This document shows positions 20,128 to 27,025 of a stretch of 64,000 bases of DNA, piece by piece. Source of the DNA: Nocardiopsis sp. CNR-923 (GTDB taxonomy: Bacteria; Actinomycetota; Actinomycetes; Streptosporangiales; Streptosporangiaceae); assembly GCF_001942255.1 (NCBI RefSeq), contig NZ_MKKC01000109.1, positions 62,001 to 126,000 of the forward strand, given 5' to 3'. The notes beneath the pieces were generated by a model that ran no database searches, was not told the DNA's origin, and was given only the letters and a program-made list of their open reading frames with translations. Each line of letters starts with the position of its first letter. Within the stretch, counting starts at the first letter, position 1. The translations under genes were made by a program, and so were the position numbers.

Positions 20128-20135
20128 GGTTGCTC

Positions 20136-20267
20136 CTAACGGATGCCGTCGTTGGTGTCGCTGCGGCCGGTGCCGCCTCCGTCGGAGGGCTGGTCGCCTC
20201 GGCTGCGCTCGGTGGTGATCTCCTCGACGGCGACCATCAGGTCACCGTCGAACTGCTGCTCCTGCAT
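20136..20267 (-). CDS. 43-residue peptide, candidate RiPP-like precursor
   Basis: A short frame begins at the ATG at 20267 with AGGAAG eight bases upstream, and ends TAG at 20136. The N-terminal half (MQEQQFDGDLMVAVEEITTE) is acidic and leader-like. The C-terminal half is rich in Gly, Ser, Asp, Arg and Thr, has no Cys, and ends TNDGIR. It contains Asp-Gly pairs at FDG, SDG and NDG. The JmjC oxygenase gene starts eight bases downstream, and its ribosome binding site overlaps this stop. Leader/core layout plus tight coupling to a protein hydroxylase suggests a modified peptide. No homologue is known to me, and a non-peptide role (translated leader) is possible. Confidence 0.6.
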   Translation of the reverse strand: MQEQQFDGDLMVAVEEITTERSRGDQPSDGGGTGRSDTNDGIR

Positions 20268-20335
20268 CTGCGTACTTCCTTTCGTGCGTTCCTAAGGGTG
20301 TGCGGGTCCGGCCCGGAGGCCTTCACCGCACGTGG

Positions 20336-20362
20336 CCACATGATCGACGTTCCGTCATGTGG
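20336..20362. promoter_or_regulatory. Perfect 8-bp inverted repeat upstream of the peptide/JmjC operon
   Basis: ccacatga and tcatgtgg are separated by 11 bases, 69 bases upstream of the peptide start. Position and symmetry suit an operator for a dimeric regulator such as the nearby WhiJ-like protein. The surrounding 20268-20567 gap of 300 bp has no other supported feature. Confidence 0.45.
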
Positions 20363-20567
20363 AGTCTTTGGTGTCTCTCGTACGGACCGGCTTCACCACG
20401 GACACCAGCAACGGCCCACCGGACGGGTGCCGGAGCGTCGGCACGAGGTCGAGAGCCACTCGTGTGGCGAGCCGGGCGGCTGGCTCAGCTCTGTTGCGCG
20501 GGTTGGATCACGTCGGCCATCTCGGCGGGATTCCACGAAGGGCTGGAAGGGCCGTTGCGCGAGCACG

Positions 20568-20780
20568 TCAACGCCCTTCTCTCGGGTCGTTGAGCAGCTT
20601 GTGGAGCTGGTCGGCGGCCCATTGCCGGTGTCCGTGGACGAGGGCGGTGTTCGCCTCTGAGTGCCGCATCCCGTACTGGCGGGTGAGGTGGGTGTGGCAG
20701 ACGTGCCAGCTTCCGGCCACGTCGCCCACGCGCCAGACTCCGTGTCCCAGATAAGAGACCACGGGGTCACCGGCGAGCAC
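20568..20780 (-). CDS. Hypothetical 70-residue protein
   Basis: I do not recognise it. The sequence (MLAGDPVVSYLGHGVWRVGD... HTHLTRQYGMRHSEANTALVH) has no signal peptide or membrane segment. It reads as a small soluble domain with several His and Trp residues; the C-terminal half looks helical (HGHRQWAADQLHKLL). Its start overlaps the end of the 64-residue gene upstream by 14 bases, suggesting co-translation. The pair sits next to a divergent WhiJ-like regulator and upstream of the peptide operon. Confidence 0.5.
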   Translation of the reverse strand: MLAGDPVVSYLGHGVWRVGDVAGSWHVCHTHLTRQYGMRHSEANTALVHGHRQWAADQLHKLLNDPREGR

Positions 20781-20961
20781 CGTCCACCACCACCAACTTC
20801 CCGGCCGGATAGCGGTACCACGCGGTTCCGAGACGGAGGTTCACGAAGCCGGGTTCGGGGTCGGGCTCCACGGCGGTGACCACGCGGAGGTGCCCGGCCT
20901 CGACGAGCACGATGTCGTTCCGGAGAAGCTGGCGGGCGGCCTTACGAGTCCAGGTCTGCAT
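20767..20961 (-). CDS. Hypothetical 64-residue protein
   Basis: This small basic protein begins MQTWTRKAARQLLRNDIVLV. It continues as a probable beta-barrel pattern (LRVVTAVEPDPEPGFVNLRL, WYRYPAGKLVVVDG), reminiscent of short SH3- or Tudor-like folds. No family is recognised. It is divergent from the WhiJ-like gene across 78 bp and overlaps the 70-residue gene downstream by 14 bases. Co-regulation with the regulator is likely from position only. Confidence 0.5.
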   Translation of the reverse strand: MQTWTRKAARQLLRNDIVLVEAGHLRVVTAVEPDPEPGFVNLRLGTAWYRYPAGKLVVVDGARR

Positions 20962-20971
20962 GAGACCAGGT

Positions 20972-21017
20972 CACACCTTCGCTACGGTGTGCATCGACCC
21001 CGTGGCACATGTGTGCA
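20972..21017. promoter_or_regulatory. Repeated motifs in the divergent promoter of the WhiJ-like gene
   Basis: Between two divergent starts lie an inverted repeat cacacc-N8-ggtgtg (20972-20991) and two direct copies of gtgtgca 24 bases apart (20987 and 21011). The spacing of about two helical turns suits binding by a dimeric HTH protein, possibly autoregulation by the adjacent gene. Confidence 0.4.
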
Positions 21018-21039
21018 CGCTCGCGCCATCCTGTGCGAT

Positions 21040-21810
21040 ATGGGTCGCACATTCGGCAGGATCCTCACCGAAGCCATGGCCACCGCCGGAATCAGCAACA
21101 AGGGACTCGCGGCACGCTTCCACGTGGACCGGTCCACGGTGTCCCGCTGGCGCCATGACCACAACCTGCCCGATCGTGCTCTGGTAGAGCAGATTGACAC
21201 GGCCTTGGGCATCGGAGGCCACCTCGTCCGCGCGTGGCAGGTACAGACAACGGGGTCGGTGCTCGCGGACTGGCGCAAGTCCGAGCCCGAACTCGACAGG
21301 GCGGCGCGTGTGATCGAGATGCTGTCACCCAATTACGTGCCCGGACTGTTGCAGTGCCGTGTCTACGTCGAGCACGTTCTTCGTGAGTGCGTCTACCCGG
21401 GTGATGACGACGACATCCGGCGGGAGGTGACGCGCAAGAGCGGTCGCTATCCGACTTTGCGGGCGACTTCCAACGCCTTGGTCGTGGCGGTGTTCCCCGT
21501 CGTGGGCCTGCTCGGTGTCCCGACCCATGTACGTGTCGTGCAGGTGCACCACCTGGTGAAGGCGATCGACGACGGGCGCTTGATCGTTCACCTACTGCCC
21601 GAGAACACCATGGCGACCACCGTCGCGCCGTTGACGATCTATCACCTGGCGGATGGCGGCACGGCCGCGATCGGCGATGGTGTGAGCGGCATGTTGGACT
21701 ACAGCACGCCGGGCAAGCTTCCGCTCATGGTCGAGCGGATGAAACGGGCCTTGGGATGGGCACTGCCCCCCGACCAGTCCCGCACCCTCATGGAAGGAAT
21801 GATCCATTGA
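21040..21810 (+). CDS. WhiJ-like XRE-family regulator with DUF5753 domain
   Basis: This 256-residue regulator has an N-terminal helix-turn-helix (AGISNKGLAARFHVDRSTVS, residues about 16-35). A C-terminal DUF5753 effector domain contains MLSPNYVPGLLQCRVYVEHV and RLIVHLLPENT, ending with RTLMEGMIH. In Streptomyces such proteins (WhiJ, Scr1) work with a small DUF397 partner encoded immediately downstream, controlling development or acting like toxin-antitoxin pairs. Here the DUF397 TTG start overlaps this stop. The ATG at 21040 gives the usual N-terminus; the frame is open further upstream without meaning. Confidence 0.88.
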   Translation: MGRTFGRILTEAMATAGISNKGLAARFHVDRSTVSRWRHDHNLPDRALVEQIDTALGIGGHLVRAWQVQTTGSVLADWRKSEPELDRAARVIEMLSPNYVPGLLQCRVYVEHVLRECVYPGDDDDIRREVTRKSGRYPTLRATSNALVVAVFPVVGLLGVPTHVRVVQVHHLVKAIDDGRLIVHLLPENTMATTVAPLTIYHLADGGTAAIGDGVSGMLDYSTPGKLPLMVERMKRALGWALPPDQSRTLMEGMIH

Positions 21811-21974
21811 ACGAGTGGCACAAGTCGAGCTACAGCTCAACCGGACCCGAGTGCGTCGAGGTCTACGAGCACGAGCAGGGCGCGTACGTCCGGGACACCC
21901 AGTATCGGGAGCTGGGGCACCTGCCGTTCGACGCCCGCGAGTGGGCGGCGCTGCTGGCGTCCGTCACGCGGTAG
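21807..21974 (+). CDS. DUF397 protein, partner of the WhiJ-like regulator
   Basis: This 55-residue protein begins MNEWHKSSYSSTGPECVEVY, the signature of the BldB/DUF397 family, and ends REWAALLASVTR. The TTG start overlaps the regulator stop (TTGA), so the two are translationally coupled. DUF397 proteins often bind and modulate their WhiJ-like neighbour. The 3' two-thirds is almost identical to a second copy at 23615. Confidence 0.9.
   Translation: MNEWHKSSYSSTGPECVEVYEHEQGAYVRDTQYRELGHLPFDAREWAALLASVTR
21858..21964 (+). repeat. Near-identical repeat within the first DUF397 gene (copy 1; copy 2 at 23669-23775)
   Basis: About 107 bases match the second DUF397 gene with one difference seen by eye (cagtat versus cagcat). 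The start regions around aacgagtggcacaagtcgag also match. This shows recent duplication or gene conversion. Confidence 0.85.
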
Positions 21975-22106
21975 GAGCCCCACACTGAAACCCCGGGCAG
22001 GTTCGTTGCCCGGGGTCTCGTGGCGTTACCCGGGCTACGGGATTCCTCTGTTCGATCGGGCGGGGCATCCTCGCCGTCGCACGGGACATCCCGACCCGTG
22101 TGCGGG

Positions 22107-23204
22107 TCAGGCCCGGTGCTCCCAGGAACCAGCCCCGGATCGGACGACGCACACACCGCGCTGCGCATCGACATCCAGCGTGAACGCGTCCAGAGGGGGC
22201 CAGGCCGCCTCGTCCAGCGCCGCATAGGCTGCCGTGAAGGTCTCCAGTGCCGTGGTCTTATCGCTGCCGGTGACCGAGGCGTCCGGCCAGATCCACGCCC
22301 AGCTCTGGGCGTCCCCTACGGCGACCAATCTCGCCCGCCCGCCCTTCCACGGCCGTCCGCCCACGGCGACGTGGATGCCAGGGCAGGCCAGCACGAGCCG
22401 GGTCAGCAGGTCACGGCCGATCAGATCGTCCGATCCCAGTGGGAACCGGGCTGCGGTGTCGGGAGCCTGACCGACTCCGGGGAAGGAGGGCCCGCCCTGG
22501 CGCTGGGTGCGGTCCCGCATGAACGCCGCGTCACGCACCACGGGACCCGCGGCACTGGCCTGGCCCGTCTTGCGCAGGGCCGCGATCGGGGTCGGTCCGC
22601 CTTCGGTGTAGGGGGCCCAGGGCACGACGAGCGTCGAACCCCCATCGAGGCAGTCCAACCATGTGAGGGGGAGGCGTCGGACGGCGCACGTGGCGATGAC
22701 CACGTCGAAGACCGTGCCGGGTGGCGGCTGTGTGCCGTGGACGACGTCCACCCGGGTTCCGGCGAGCAGTGCGCGGGCACGAGAGGCCACGTCCGGGTCG
22801 ATCTCCAGCGACGTCACCGAACCAGTCGGGCCGACCAGGGAATCCAGGATGGCGGCGTTCCATCCGGTTCCCGTGCCGATCTCCAGCACCCGCGCCCCGG
22901 GGGCGATGTTCGCCGCCTCGATCATGTCCGCCATCACCTGGGGGGCCGAGGACGAGGAGGAGGGGGTGTTGACCAGGCCGCTGCCTCCGTCGTTGGCCTG
23001 GGTGACGACGAAGCCGTCCGAGTAGACGCACTCCGCCCAGCGCCGCGGATTCTTCCTGCGCAGGAGCGGAAGCCCCTGGATGTCCGGCCATATGAGATCG
23101 GGGATGTGGTGGTGGCGCGGGTGGTCGGCGAACGCGGCGCGAATGGTGTCGGTGGTGTCCAGGCGTTCGACGAGCCGGGCGTGCAGGTCGTCCAGGTCCG
23201 TCAC
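22107..23204 (-). CDS. PIMT-like SAM methyltransferase (ATP-grasp RiPP maturation type)
   Basis: This 365-residue protein is related to protein-L-isoaspartate O-methyltransferase. The SAM motif I is VLEIGTGTGWNAAIL (residues 107-120), preceded by NTPSSSSSAPQVMADMIE, a signature of the group found with ATP-grasp peptide maturases. It is longer than housekeeping PIMT (about 210 residues), with an extra C-terminal domain of about 150 residues. Relatives methylate Asp side chains in peptides, giving aspartimide or isoaspartate. No ATP-grasp gene is nearby, but a peptide with Asp-Gly pairs lies 1.8 kb to the left on the same strand. The GTG at 23204 (MTDLDDLHARLVERL) has GGGGGAG just upstream. Confidence 0.78.
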   Translation of the reverse strand: MTDLDDLHARLVERLDTTDTIRAAFADHPRHHHIPDLIWPDIQGLPLLRRKNPRRWAECVYSDGFVVTQANDGGSGLVNTPSSSSSAPQVMADMIEAANIAPGARVLEIGTGTGWNAAILDSLVGPTGSVTSLEIDPDVASRARALLAGTRVDVVHGTQPPPGTVFDVVIATCAVRRLPLTWLDCLDGGSTLVVPWAPYTEGGPTPIAALRKTGQASAAGPVVRDAAFMRDRTQRQGGPSFPGVGQAPDTAARFPLGSDDLIGRDLLTRLVLACPGIHVAVGGRPWKGGRARLVAVGDAQSWAWIWPDASVTGSDKTTALETFTAAYAALDEAAWPPLDAFTLDVDAQRGVCVVRSGAGSWEHRA

Positions 23205-23237
23205 TTCTCCCCCGTTCCGTTGCAGTCCCCGCAGGTG

Positions 23238-23618
23238 ATGATCTCCTTGTCGGACTACGACCGACTCCGGGCGACCCACAACCCGTGGATCGTGGCGATC
23301 TTCCCCGTGTACGCGTTGACGTGCCTGCCCGACCAGGTAAGTCACGACCAGGTGATGCGGCTACTCTCCCTGACCAATAGAGAACGTGTGCGGGTGCACC
23401 TCATCCCCGAGGACACCCCCGTTTCCCTCGTCGCCCCCGTAGTCCTGTTCCATCAGCGAGACGGGGGCACGGTCGCCGCTGGCGAACATGTGCGGGGGAT
23501 GGAGACCTACGACGATCCGGGCGACGTCGAACGCCTCACGGCTCAGGCCAAGAGGATGCTGGGGGCGGCACTGCCCGCGATCCGGTCGAGAACCCTCATG
23601 GAAGGAATGTGGCAGTGA
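23238..23618 (+). CDS. Truncated WhiJ-like regulator: DUF5753 C-terminal part only
   Basis: The sequence MISLSDYDRLRATHNPWIVAIF through RTLMEGMWQ aligns with the C-terminal half of the regulator at 21040, but no helix-turn-helix is encoded upstream. Instead the divergent methyltransferase starts 34 bp away. At 126 residues it is either a remnant of a duplicated regulator or a free effector domain that still pairs with its DUF397 neighbour. An in-frame GTG at 23235 is an alternative start. Its stop overlaps the next start (GTGA). Confidence 0.65.
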   Translation: MISLSDYDRLRATHNPWIVAIFPVYALTCLPDQVSHDQVMRLLSLTNRERVRVHLIPEDTPVSLVAPVVLFHQRDGGTVAAGEHVRGMETYDDPGDVERLTAQAKRMLGAALPAIRSRTLMEGMWQ

Positions 23619-23785
23619 ACGAGTGGCACAAGTCGAGTTACAGCCCTACCCAAGGGCATGACTGCGTGGAGGTCTACGAGCACGAGCAGGGCGCGTACGT
23701 CCGGGACACCCAGCATCGGGAGCTGGGGCACCTGCCGTTCGACGCCCGCGAGTGGGCGGCGCTGCTGGCGTCCGTGGCGCGGTAG
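23615..23785 (+). CDS. Second DUF397 protein
   Basis: This 56-residue protein begins with a GTG (MNEWHKSSYSPTQGHDCVEV) and ends EWAALLASVAR. It differs from the copy at 21807 mainly in residues 11-17. It is coupled to the truncated regulator by a GTGA overlap. Because its usual HTH partner is incomplete, it may act with the intact regulator 1.8 kb upstream or be inactive. Confidence 0.88.
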   Translation: MNEWHKSSYSPTQGHDCVEVYEHEQGAYVRDTQHRELGHLPFDAREWAALLASVAR

Positions 23786-23840
23786 GACCCGGTACAGGGG
23801 GATCCCGGAAAGGAAATGTGTTCGGGATCCCCGCGTAGGT

Positions 23841-24044
23841 GTGTACCCACCGGACTATTCGTCGCTGTACAACTCGGTTTACCGTGCCGACGACGAGATG
23901 TACGTCAACACCCACATCTACGGTGTGAACGCCTACGGTAACCCGCTGTTCCACCTGTACAGGAAGACCGACAGCGGTCTGTTCGACGCCTACGCCGAGA
24001 GCGTCGATGCCGTGTGGCGTACTGCCCGTCCCCTCCAGGAGTGA
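23841..24044 (+). pseudogene. C-terminal fragment of an HTH regulator, next to a NUDIX gene
   Basis: From a GTG at 23841 the frame encodes 67 residues: MYPPDYSSLYNSVYRADDEM, then THIYGVNAYGNPLFHLYRKT and LFDAYAESVDAVW. This resembles the C-terminal ligand-like domain of actinobacterial XRE regulators often found beside NUDIX genes (DUF5919-like). The HTH and the first part of that domain are missing. It ends where the NUDIX gene begins, so the fragment may persist because it carries the translation signal for that gene. A small independent protein is possible. Confidence 0.5.
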
Positions 24045-24049
24045 TGCCG

Positions 24050-24516
24050 ATGGCCCGAACCGAGTTCTACGACGACCCGGAGCTCCGGAGCCGAACAGCC
24101 TGGTGGTGGCGGCCAGCGCCGCGGTGTTCGACGGCTCCGGTCGCCTGTTGTTGCAGCGGCGGACTGACAACGGGCTGTGGGCGATGCCCGGTGGCGGCAT
24201 GGAGATGACCGAGAGCCTGCCGGAGGCGGCCGTGCGGGAGGTGAAGGAGGAGACGGGGTACGACGTCCGTGTCACCGGGCTGGTGGGCACGTACACCGAT
24301 GCCCGGCACATCATCGCCTACACCGATGGCGAGGTGCGCCGTCAGTTCAATGTCTGTTTCCGGGCCGTGGTGGTGGGCGGCGGGCTTCAGGTGAGTCGTG
24401 AGTCCCACGAGGTGCGTTGGTTCGCGGCGGAGGAGTTGGGCGGGCTGGACATGCACCACACTCAGCGGCTGCGGGTGGAACACGCACTCAGGAACGGGTC
24501 GCCGCATCTCGGTTGA
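24050..24516 (+). CDS. NUDIX hydrolase; frame broken near 24082
   Basis: The NUDIX box GGGMEMTESLPEAAVREVKEE-x-GY (GX5EX7REUXEEXGU pattern) lies in the middle of a fold reading AAVFDGSGRLLLQRRTDNGLW. The enzyme would hydrolyse a nucleoside diphosphate-linked substrate, not identifiable here. The N-terminus MARTEFYDDPE starts in a different frame. One missing G near 24082 would give MARTEFYDDPEAPEPNSLVVAAS and a 155-residue protein. The ATG at 24050 has AGGAG eight bases upstream; an ATG at 24044 overlaps the previous stop. Confidence 0.85.
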
Positions 24517-24678
24517 GGTGAGTCCGGTGTCCCCGAACGCGAGACGGGTGGACGTATGGGGACGCTGTCCGGCGAACACCGCACACTCCCACGGGACCAT
24601 CGTGTCCTCCCAGAGACGTGGCTACTCGACGCCGAGGCGTGACGACCGCCGTTTGCCCGTTGATGGTTGACTGGCGTC

Positions 24679-25233
24679 GTGGACACCAGTGACCCGGCAC
24701 CGACGCCGCCTCCGCCCGGCCCGCCTCCGTCCGACGACCTGCTCGCGGCGGCGTTCGCCCCGCCCGAGGGGACGTCCTGGCTGCGCGTGTCGCCCGCCCT
24801 GGCCCTGTACCGCAGGCTGGTGGTCGGCTCGCTGTGCCTGGTCGGAGGCACGGCCGCCGCGATCCTGTCGTACGTGTGGTTCGGACCCGTGTGGGCCGCC
24901 GCCGTGGCGGCCCTGACCCTCGTCGCCCTCGCGGCCGGATGGCTGCTGGCGGGGCGGTTCCAGCGGTCGTGGGGCTACGTGGAGGGCCCTGGGGAGCTCT
25001 ACCTGACCTACGGTGTGTTCCTGCGCCAGCTCGTGGTGGTCCCCTACGGCCGGATGCAGGTCGTCGACGTGACCGCAGACCTCCTGGAACAGGCCCTGGG
25101 TATCGCGACCGTTCGGCTGCGCACCGCGGCGAGCACGGCCGACACCCGGGTGGTCGGGCTTCCGCTGGGCGAGGCGGTGGGGATGCGCGACCGGCTCGCG
25201 GCGCGCAGCGAGAGCTTCTCGACGGGGCTGTAG
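24679..25233 (+). CDS. PH-domain membrane protein, YdbS-like
   Basis: After a Pro-rich N-terminus, two membrane segments (LVVGSLCLVGGTAAAILSYV and AAVAALTLVALAAGWLLAG) are followed by a bacterial PH domain. That domain contains GYVEGPGELYLTYGVFLRQL and VPYGRMQVVDVTADLLEQAL. Such YdbS/YdbT pairs are membrane proteins of unknown biochemical role. I chose the GTG at 24679; a TTG at 24667 is also in frame. The gene overlaps the next (TAGTG). This is where core gene order resumes after the accessory island. Confidence 0.8.
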   Translation: MDTSDPAPTPPPPGPPPSDDLLAAAFAPPEGTSWLRVSPALALYRRLVVGSLCLVGGTAAAILSYVWFGPVWAAAVAALTLVALAAGWLLAGRFQRSWGYVEGPGELYLTYGVFLRQLVVVPYGRMQVVDVTADLLEQALGIATVRLRTAASTADTRVVGLPLGEAVGMRDRLAARSESFSTGL

Positions 25234-26782
25234 TGGACGGATCGACCCAGTACCCCCGGCCCGGACAGCCGCCGCTCGGACACCCCCCGGGCGCTTACGG
25301 GAGACCGCTGCCACCGGTGCCGCCCGGACCGCATGCCCCTCCCGGCCCGTCCGCACCCGGGGGACGGCCGTGGTGGGGCCCGGCCCCGTACCCCGGCGCG
25401 GTACCGCCGGGAATCGCCCTGATGCCGCCCACCGTGGGACACCGGCCCCCGCCGCTGTGGCGCCCACGGCCGGAGGACGACGTCACCAGCGGAGTGTTCC
25501 GGTCGCACTGGTCGATCATCCCGATGCGGGTCATGGCCGTCACGCTGGTGTTCGTGGCGCTCGTGGGGCCGATCCTGTTCACCTTCGGCGTCGCTGGGTG
25601 TTCCTGCTCGCGCTCGCGGTCGTCTTCGGATCGCTCGCCTACGCGCTCCCCGCGTGGTGGTACGGCACCTTCGGTCTGCGCGAGGACCACCTGGTGGTGC
25701 ACAGCGGGTTGGCGCTGCGCGGCTCGCGGGAGATCCCGCTGAGCCGCCTCCAGGCGGTGGACGTGGTCCAGCCGCTGCTGATGCAGGTGTTCGGGCTGGC
25801 CGAGCTGCGCATCGAGTTGGCGGGCGGGGACCGCACCGCGATCCGTCTGCGGTGCCTGGGCAAGCCGCTGGCCGAACGCCTCAGGGTGGCGGTGCTCGCG
25901 CACGCCGCCGGGCTGCCGGGCGCCTCGCCCGAGGCGCCGGAGTGGCCGTTCTACCGGCTGCCGTTCCCGCTGCTGCTCGGGGCGCTGACCTTCCGGGTCC
26001 CGATCCTGCTCTCGTTCGTCGCGGTGCTCCTGCTGGCGCTGATCGGGCTGCTCTTCGCCGAGGCGGGGGTCGCGGGTGCGCTGATCCCGCTGGTCCTCGG
26101 CCTGATCCGCTACTTCTGGGGTCCGCTGGCGCGCTATACGGACTACTATGCCTCGCTGTCCTCCGACGGCCTGCGGCTGCGGTACGGCATGTTCCAGCGG
26201 CGGATGCAGACGGTCCCCCCGGGGCGGGTCCAGGCCGTGCGCGTCGTGGAGCCGCTGTTGTGGCGGGTCCTCGGAGTGGCGCGCGTGGAGGCCAACGTGG
26301 CCGGGTACGCGGGCGCCCGCCAGGGGGACTCGGCGACGCTGCTGCCGGTGGCGCCGCGACGCCTGGCGTTCTCACTGGTGAACGAGGTGTTCGTCGGGTC
26401 GGATCCGGCCTTCGTGCCGTTGGCCCAGGGTGGACGGTGGGCGCCGGGGCTGACGGGCGCGGACGAGCACCTGTTCGTCACGGTGCGCGGCCTGTTCGGC
26501 CGGGTGACGGACATCGTGCCGGTGGAGCGGATGCAGACCCTGAGGCTGACGGCTGGGCCTCTGGCGCGGTTCACCGGCCGGGTGGCGTTGGACGTGGACA
26601 CGCCGCCGGGGCCGGCGGACGGTCGCGCCGCGGGGCGGACGGCCGCGGAGGGGCGCCGGCTGCTGGACGCGCTGGTCGAGGCCGCGCACAGGGCACGGGT
26701 GCCCGAGGCGGGAACCGAACGGTGGGCGACGAGGTCGACGGAGGGCCCCTCTGAACGATCCGGTGACACTCCCGGGATGTGA
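25233..26782 (+). CDS. PH-domain membrane protein, YdbT-like, with several PH repeats; frame broken near 25594
   Basis: A Pro/Gly-rich cytoplasmic N-terminus of about 90 residues precedes two membrane segments and a PH domain (LREDHLVVHSGLALRGSREI, PLSRLQAVDVVQPLLMQVFG). Two more membrane segments follow, then two further PH-like units with the same R-x-Q-x-V/L pattern (PPGRVQAVRVVEPLLWRVLG and PVERMQTLRLTAGPL). The frame breaks after FTFGVA; one missing C near 25594 restores WVFLLALAVVFG. Repaired length is about 516 residues. It is coupled to the preceding YdbS-like gene. Confidence 0.82.
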
Positions 26783-26785
26783 ATG

Positions 26786-26799
26786 TGTGATGTGTCACA
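26786..26799. promoter_or_regulatory. CRP-like inverted repeat upstream of the chaplin gene
   Basis: tgtga-tgtg-tcaca lies just after the PH gene stop and about 225 bp before the chaplin start. It resembles a CRP half-site pair, but the spacer is four rather than six bases, so binding by a CRP homologue is only a possibility. The following 220 bp is A/T-richer and should hold the chaplin promoter. Confidence 0.35.
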
Positions 26800-27025
26800 T
26801 GGAGTGGTGGAAGTGCACCAAGATCTGGCTGCATGTCCGACATGTACGCTCACCCGGTGTGATATTTCCAGGTGAGGGTCGCGCCACGCCCGCGTGTTTC
26901 GGTCGTGCGCGACGGTTGAGTATGGCTAAATGGTCGTTGAACACGGGGAGTGTTCACAGTCATACACATCGTCAATGATTTGGCCCGGTTGGCGCCCTCA
27001 GCCAGCCAGTCAAGTGGGAGAAACC

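Noticed and set aside
20136-20267. Reading the 43-residue peptide as a FxLD-type lanthipeptide precursor
   Set aside because: The leader (FDGDL) only loosely resembles the FxLD motif, there is no Cys, and no lanthionine synthetase or dehydratase genes are near.
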